Below, in pieces: positions 6,913-8,695 of a stretch of 8,695 bases of DNA. The translations under genes were made by a program, and so were the position numbers. The DNA comes from an uncultured Collinsella sp. (GTDB taxonomy: Bacteria > Actinomycetota > Coriobacteriia > Coriobacteriales > Coriobacteriaceae). The notes beneath the pieces were generated by a model. The model made no database searches. It was not told the origin of the DNA and was given only the letters and a program-made list of their open reading frames with translations. Positions within the stretch are counted from its first letter, which is position 1; every line of letters begins with the position of its first letter. The DNA lies in assembly GCA_900550825.1 (NCBI GenBank), contig URTZ01000080.1:1-8695 (forward strand), in the 5' to 3' direction.

Positions 6913-6950
6913 CGCTCGGGGTGTATTGCTGCACACCCCGAGCGGTTTTA
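6913..6950 (+). terminator. Intrinsic terminator after arcB
   Basis: A perfect 12-bp stem, CGCTCGGGGTGT (6913-6924) / ACACCCCGAGCG (6933-6944), with an 8-nt loop is followed by GTTTTA. It starts 15 bases after the arcB stop, so the downstream transporter probably has its own promoter or depends on partial read-through. Confidence 0.85.
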
Positions 6951-6960
6951 TCTGGTAATA

Positions 6961-7011
6961 ATCTCGCATCAAGCGGCAGGCACGGCACGGAAGAGCCGCT
7001 TCTGGCGAGAT
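6961..7011 (+). promoter_or_regulatory. Nested stem-loop in the transporter leader
   Basis: The outer stem is ATCTCGC (6961-6967) / GCGAGAT (7005-7011). Next comes a symmetric 3x3 internal loop, then the inner stem AAGCGGC (6971-6977) / GCCGCTT (6995-7001). The 17-nt apical loop contains the tandem GGCACGGCACGG. There is no U-tract, so it is not a terminator. It ends 16 nt before the ribosome site of the transporter gene. I recognise no known riboswitch class. It is a candidate structured leader, mRNA stabiliser or protein-binding site. Confidence 0.5.
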
Positions 7012-7044
7012 CAGTAAATGATTTATGAAGGGGGGATGAGAACT

Positions 7045-8523
7045 ATGACTGAGACCGCTAAGAAAAAGCGCGGTATGCCTTCATCGTTCACCATTCTTCT
7101 TGCTCTGCTGGCAATTGTCGCAGTGATTACCGTTATCGTCTCCGGCACGTCCGGTGGCGCGGTTACTGCCGCCCGTCTGAGCGATTTCTGCACCGCCCCG
7201 ATCCTGGGCTTCGCTGACGCTCTGCCCGTCTGCCTCTTCGTTATGATCCTGGGCGGCTTCCTCGGCATGATGACCGAGACCGGCGCCCTGGACAACGGCA
7301 TCGCCGTTCTGGTGCAGAAGCTTAAGGGCAACGAGATTATGCTCATTCCCGTGCTGATGCTCATCTTCTCCCTCGGTGGTACCACCTATGGTATGTGCGA
7401 GGAGACCGTTCCCTTCTACGCCCTGCTCGCCGCTACCATGATGGCCGCTGGCTTCGACCCCATGGTCGGTGCCGCTACCGTCCTGCTCGGCGCTGGCTGC
7501 GGCTGCCTGGGCTCCACGGTTAACCCGTTCGCCGTCGGCGCTGCCGTCGACGCTCTGACCGGCGTTGGCATTGAGGTCAACCAGTCCATCATCATCGGCC
7601 TCGGTGCCGTCCTGTGGATTGTCACTACCGCTATGTCCATCTTCTTCGTGATGAGCTACGCCAAGAAGGTCAAGGCTGACAAGGGTTCCACCATCCTGTC
7701 GATGCAGGAGCTCAAGGACGCCGAAGAGGCTCACGGCAAGGCTGCTTCCGAGGTCCACAAGGAGGTCAAGCTCACTGGTCGTCAGAAGGGTGTTCTGATT
7801 GCCTTCGCCTTCACCTTCGTCGTCATGATCGTCGGCTTCATTCCGCTGGCCGACCTCAACGAGGGCGTCGCTAACTTCTTCGACGCTGGCGCTGTCTACG
7901 ACGCCGACGGTAACGCCGTCGTCCAGGGCTGGTCTGCCCTGATCACCGGCCTGCCCATTGGCCAGTGGTACTTCGACGAGGCTTCCACCTGGTTCTTCCT
8001 TATGGCCGTCCTGATCGGTATCATCGGTGGCCTGTCCGAGAAGCAGATCGTTAACACCTTTATCACCGGCGCTGCCGACATGATGTCCGTTGTTCTCGTC
8101 ATCGCCCTCGCCCGTGGTATCTCCGTCCTCATGGCTAACACCGGCCTCGACGTCTTCGTCCTCGACGCTGCCGCCAATGCTCTGGCTGGCCTGTCCGGCG
8201 TGATCTTCGCTCCCATGAGCTTCCTGGTCTACTTCGGCCTGTCCTTCCTGATCCCCTCGACCTCCGGTATGGCCACCGTCTCCATGCCCATCATGGGACC
8301 GTTGGCTGTTAAGCTCGGCTTCTCGCCTGAGGTCATGGTCATGATCTTCTCCGCCGCCATCGGTGTCGTGAACCTGTTCACCCCGACCTCCGGCGCCATC
8401 ATGGGCGGTCTCGCCCTGGCCAAGATCGAGTGGACGACCTGGCTCAAGTTTGCCCTTAAGCTCATCGTCGCGCTCTCTGTCGTCTGCGCCATCATCCTGA
8501 CCGTCGCCTGCGTGTTGATCTAA
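7045..8523 (+). CDS. arcD: YfcC/ArcD-family membrane transporter, probable arginine-ornithine antiporter
   Basis: This is a 492-residue polytopic inner-membrane protein of the YfcC family (C4-dicarboxylate anaerobic carrier fold). Streptococcal ArcD/ArcE proteins of the same family are annotated as arginine-ornithine exchangers. The ATG at 7045 is preferred because AAGGGGGG (7028-7035) precedes it by 9 nt; in-frame ATGs at 7018 and 7036 are upstream of or next to that site. A basic N-terminus (KKKRG, 6-10) precedes about 12 hydrophobic segments, roughly at 15-33, 53-77, 98-112, 122-170, 180-204, 248-267, 315-331, 346-364, 373-402 and 430-492, some of these ranges holding two helices. Conserved-looking motifs are GGTTYGMCEETVPFYALL (111-128), a Gly-rich GAGCGCLGSTVNPFAVG (149-165), PSTSGMATVSMPIMGPLA (404-421) and NLFTPTSGAIMGG (443-455). 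A charged linker (205-247) splits the two halves. The antiporter role rests on its place beside arcA-arcB. Confidence 0.87.
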   Translation: MTETAKKKRGMPSSFTILLALLAIVAVITVIVSGTSGGAVTAARLSDFCTAPILGFADALPVCLFVMILGGFLGMMTETGALDNGIAVLVQKLKGNEIMLIPVLMLIFSLGGTTYGMCEETVPFYALLAATMMAAGFDPMVGAATVLLGAGCGCLGSTVNPFAVGAAVDALTGVGIEVNQSIIIGLGAVLWIVTTAMSIFFVMSYAKKVKADKGSTILSMQELKDAEEAHGKAASEVHKEVKLTGRQKGVLIAFAFTFVVMIVGFIPLADLNEGVANFFDAGAVYDADGNAVVQGWSALITGLPIGQWYFDEASTWFFLMAVLIGIIGGLSEKQIVNTFITGAADMMSVVLVIALARGISVLMANTGLDVFVLDAAANALAGLSGVIFAPMSFLVYFGLSFLIPSTSGMATVSMPIMGPLAVKLGFSPEVMVMIFSAAIGVVNLFTPTSGAIMGGLALAKIEWTTWLKFALKLIVALSVVCAIILTVACVLI

Positions 8524-8609
8524 GTACCCAACGGGTACCCCACGGAAACCTTGACGATCCTGTAGAGGATCACCTGGTCATCGTCTGTCCGGTGGGGTAA
8601 ACCCACCGG
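8524..8609 (+). other. Hairpin-rich 3' region with alternative pairings, possible structured RNA
   Basis: It starts directly after the transporter stop. GTACCC-AAC-GGGTAC (8524-8538) forms a small hairpin. GATCCT (8556-8561) / AGGATC (8566-8571) forms a 6-bp stem with loop GTAG. The segment CCGGTGGGG (8589-8597) can pair upstream with CCCCACGG (8538-8545, one bulge) or downstream with CCCACCGG (8602-8609, 8-bp stem, 5-nt loop). The two pairings exclude each other, as in riboswitches and attenuators. No known RNA family is recognised. Confidence 0.45.
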
Positions 8610-8625
8610 TAGACTCCTACCTTTA

Positions 8626-8664
8626 GCCCCCTTCCGTTCCGTGCGCGGGAGGGGGCGCTCTTGT
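8626..8664 (+). terminator. Probable terminator downstream of the transporter gene
   Basis: GCCCCCTTCC (8626-8635) pairs with GGGAGGGGGC (8647-8656), with one G-U wobble and an 11-nt loop. It is followed by GCTCTTGT. The T-run is weak. It may end the transporter transcript, or act as the expression platform of the structures just upstream. Confidence 0.6.
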
Positions 8665-8665
8665 G

Positions 8666-8691
8666 TTCCGGCGTTTTACCAAACGCCGGAA
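8666..8691 (+). repeat. Perfect 11-bp inverted repeat near the window end
   Basis: TTCCGGCGTTT (8666-8676), loop TACC, AAACGCCGGAA (8681-8691). Only four bases follow in the window, so a T-run cannot be assessed. It could be a second terminator in tandem with 8626-8664 or one for a convergent gene beyond the edge. Confidence 0.6.
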
Positions 8692-8695
8692 CCGT

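Noticed and set aside
6953..6962. TGGTAATAAT considered as an extended -10 promoter for the transporter gene
   Set aside because: The TG spacing to the hexamer is off by one. The -35 position falls in the GC-rich terminator stem, and the start would cut into the nested stem-loop.

Overview
The window carries an arginine deiminase (ADI, arginine fermentation) locus from a GC-rich bacterium with strongly C/G-ending codons. The proteins and codon style suggest an anaerobic gut actinobacterium of the Coriobacteriia, such as Collinsella. That placement is recognition only; no rRNA or other marker is present. All genes are on the + strand.

Layout: (1) positions 1-896, the 3' three quarters of a class I/II PLP-dependent aminotransferase gene (ArcT-like, copy 1), then a terminator. 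(2) 986-1467, an AT-rich upstream region with several dyads and direct repeats, leading to arcA copy 1 (1468-2709), which ends at a strong intrinsic terminator (2773-2808). (3) A second complete ArcT-like gene (2859-3983), its terminator, the same AT-rich region again (4073-4554) and arcA copy 2 (4555-5796). (4) Two hairpins without U-tracts, then arcB (5902-6897, ornithine carbamoyltransferase) and its terminator (6913-6950). (5) A nested stem-loop (6961-7011) and a YfcC/ArcD-type membrane transporter (7045-8523). (6) 172 bases of hairpin-rich sequence containing no gene.

The most striking feature is a tandem duplication with a 3087-bp offset. Positions 577-2710 and 3664-5797 (2134 bp) look identical base for base by eye. 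They cover the 3' part of the aminotransferase gene, the whole regulatory region and all of arcA. The aminotransferase sequence immediately upstream (1-576 versus 3088-3663) differs at about 63 positions (11%), 50 of them third codon positions. The edge is abrupt on both sides, with the right edge one base after the arcA stop codon. This looks like an old duplication recently homogenised by gene conversion, or an assembly effect, since the repeat is longer than short reads.

How the genes work together: the transporter would bring in arginine in exchange for ornithine. ArcA deiminates arginine to citrulline and ammonia, and ArcB phosphorolyses citrulline to ornithine and carbamoyl phosphate. 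The final ATP-yielding enzyme, carbamate kinase (ArcC), is not in the window. The role of the aminotransferase is unknown, although similar genes (arcT) occur in arc operons of lactic acid bacteria. The two arcA copies appear to have identical promoters but different 3' contexts: one is terminated alone and the other can run into arcB.
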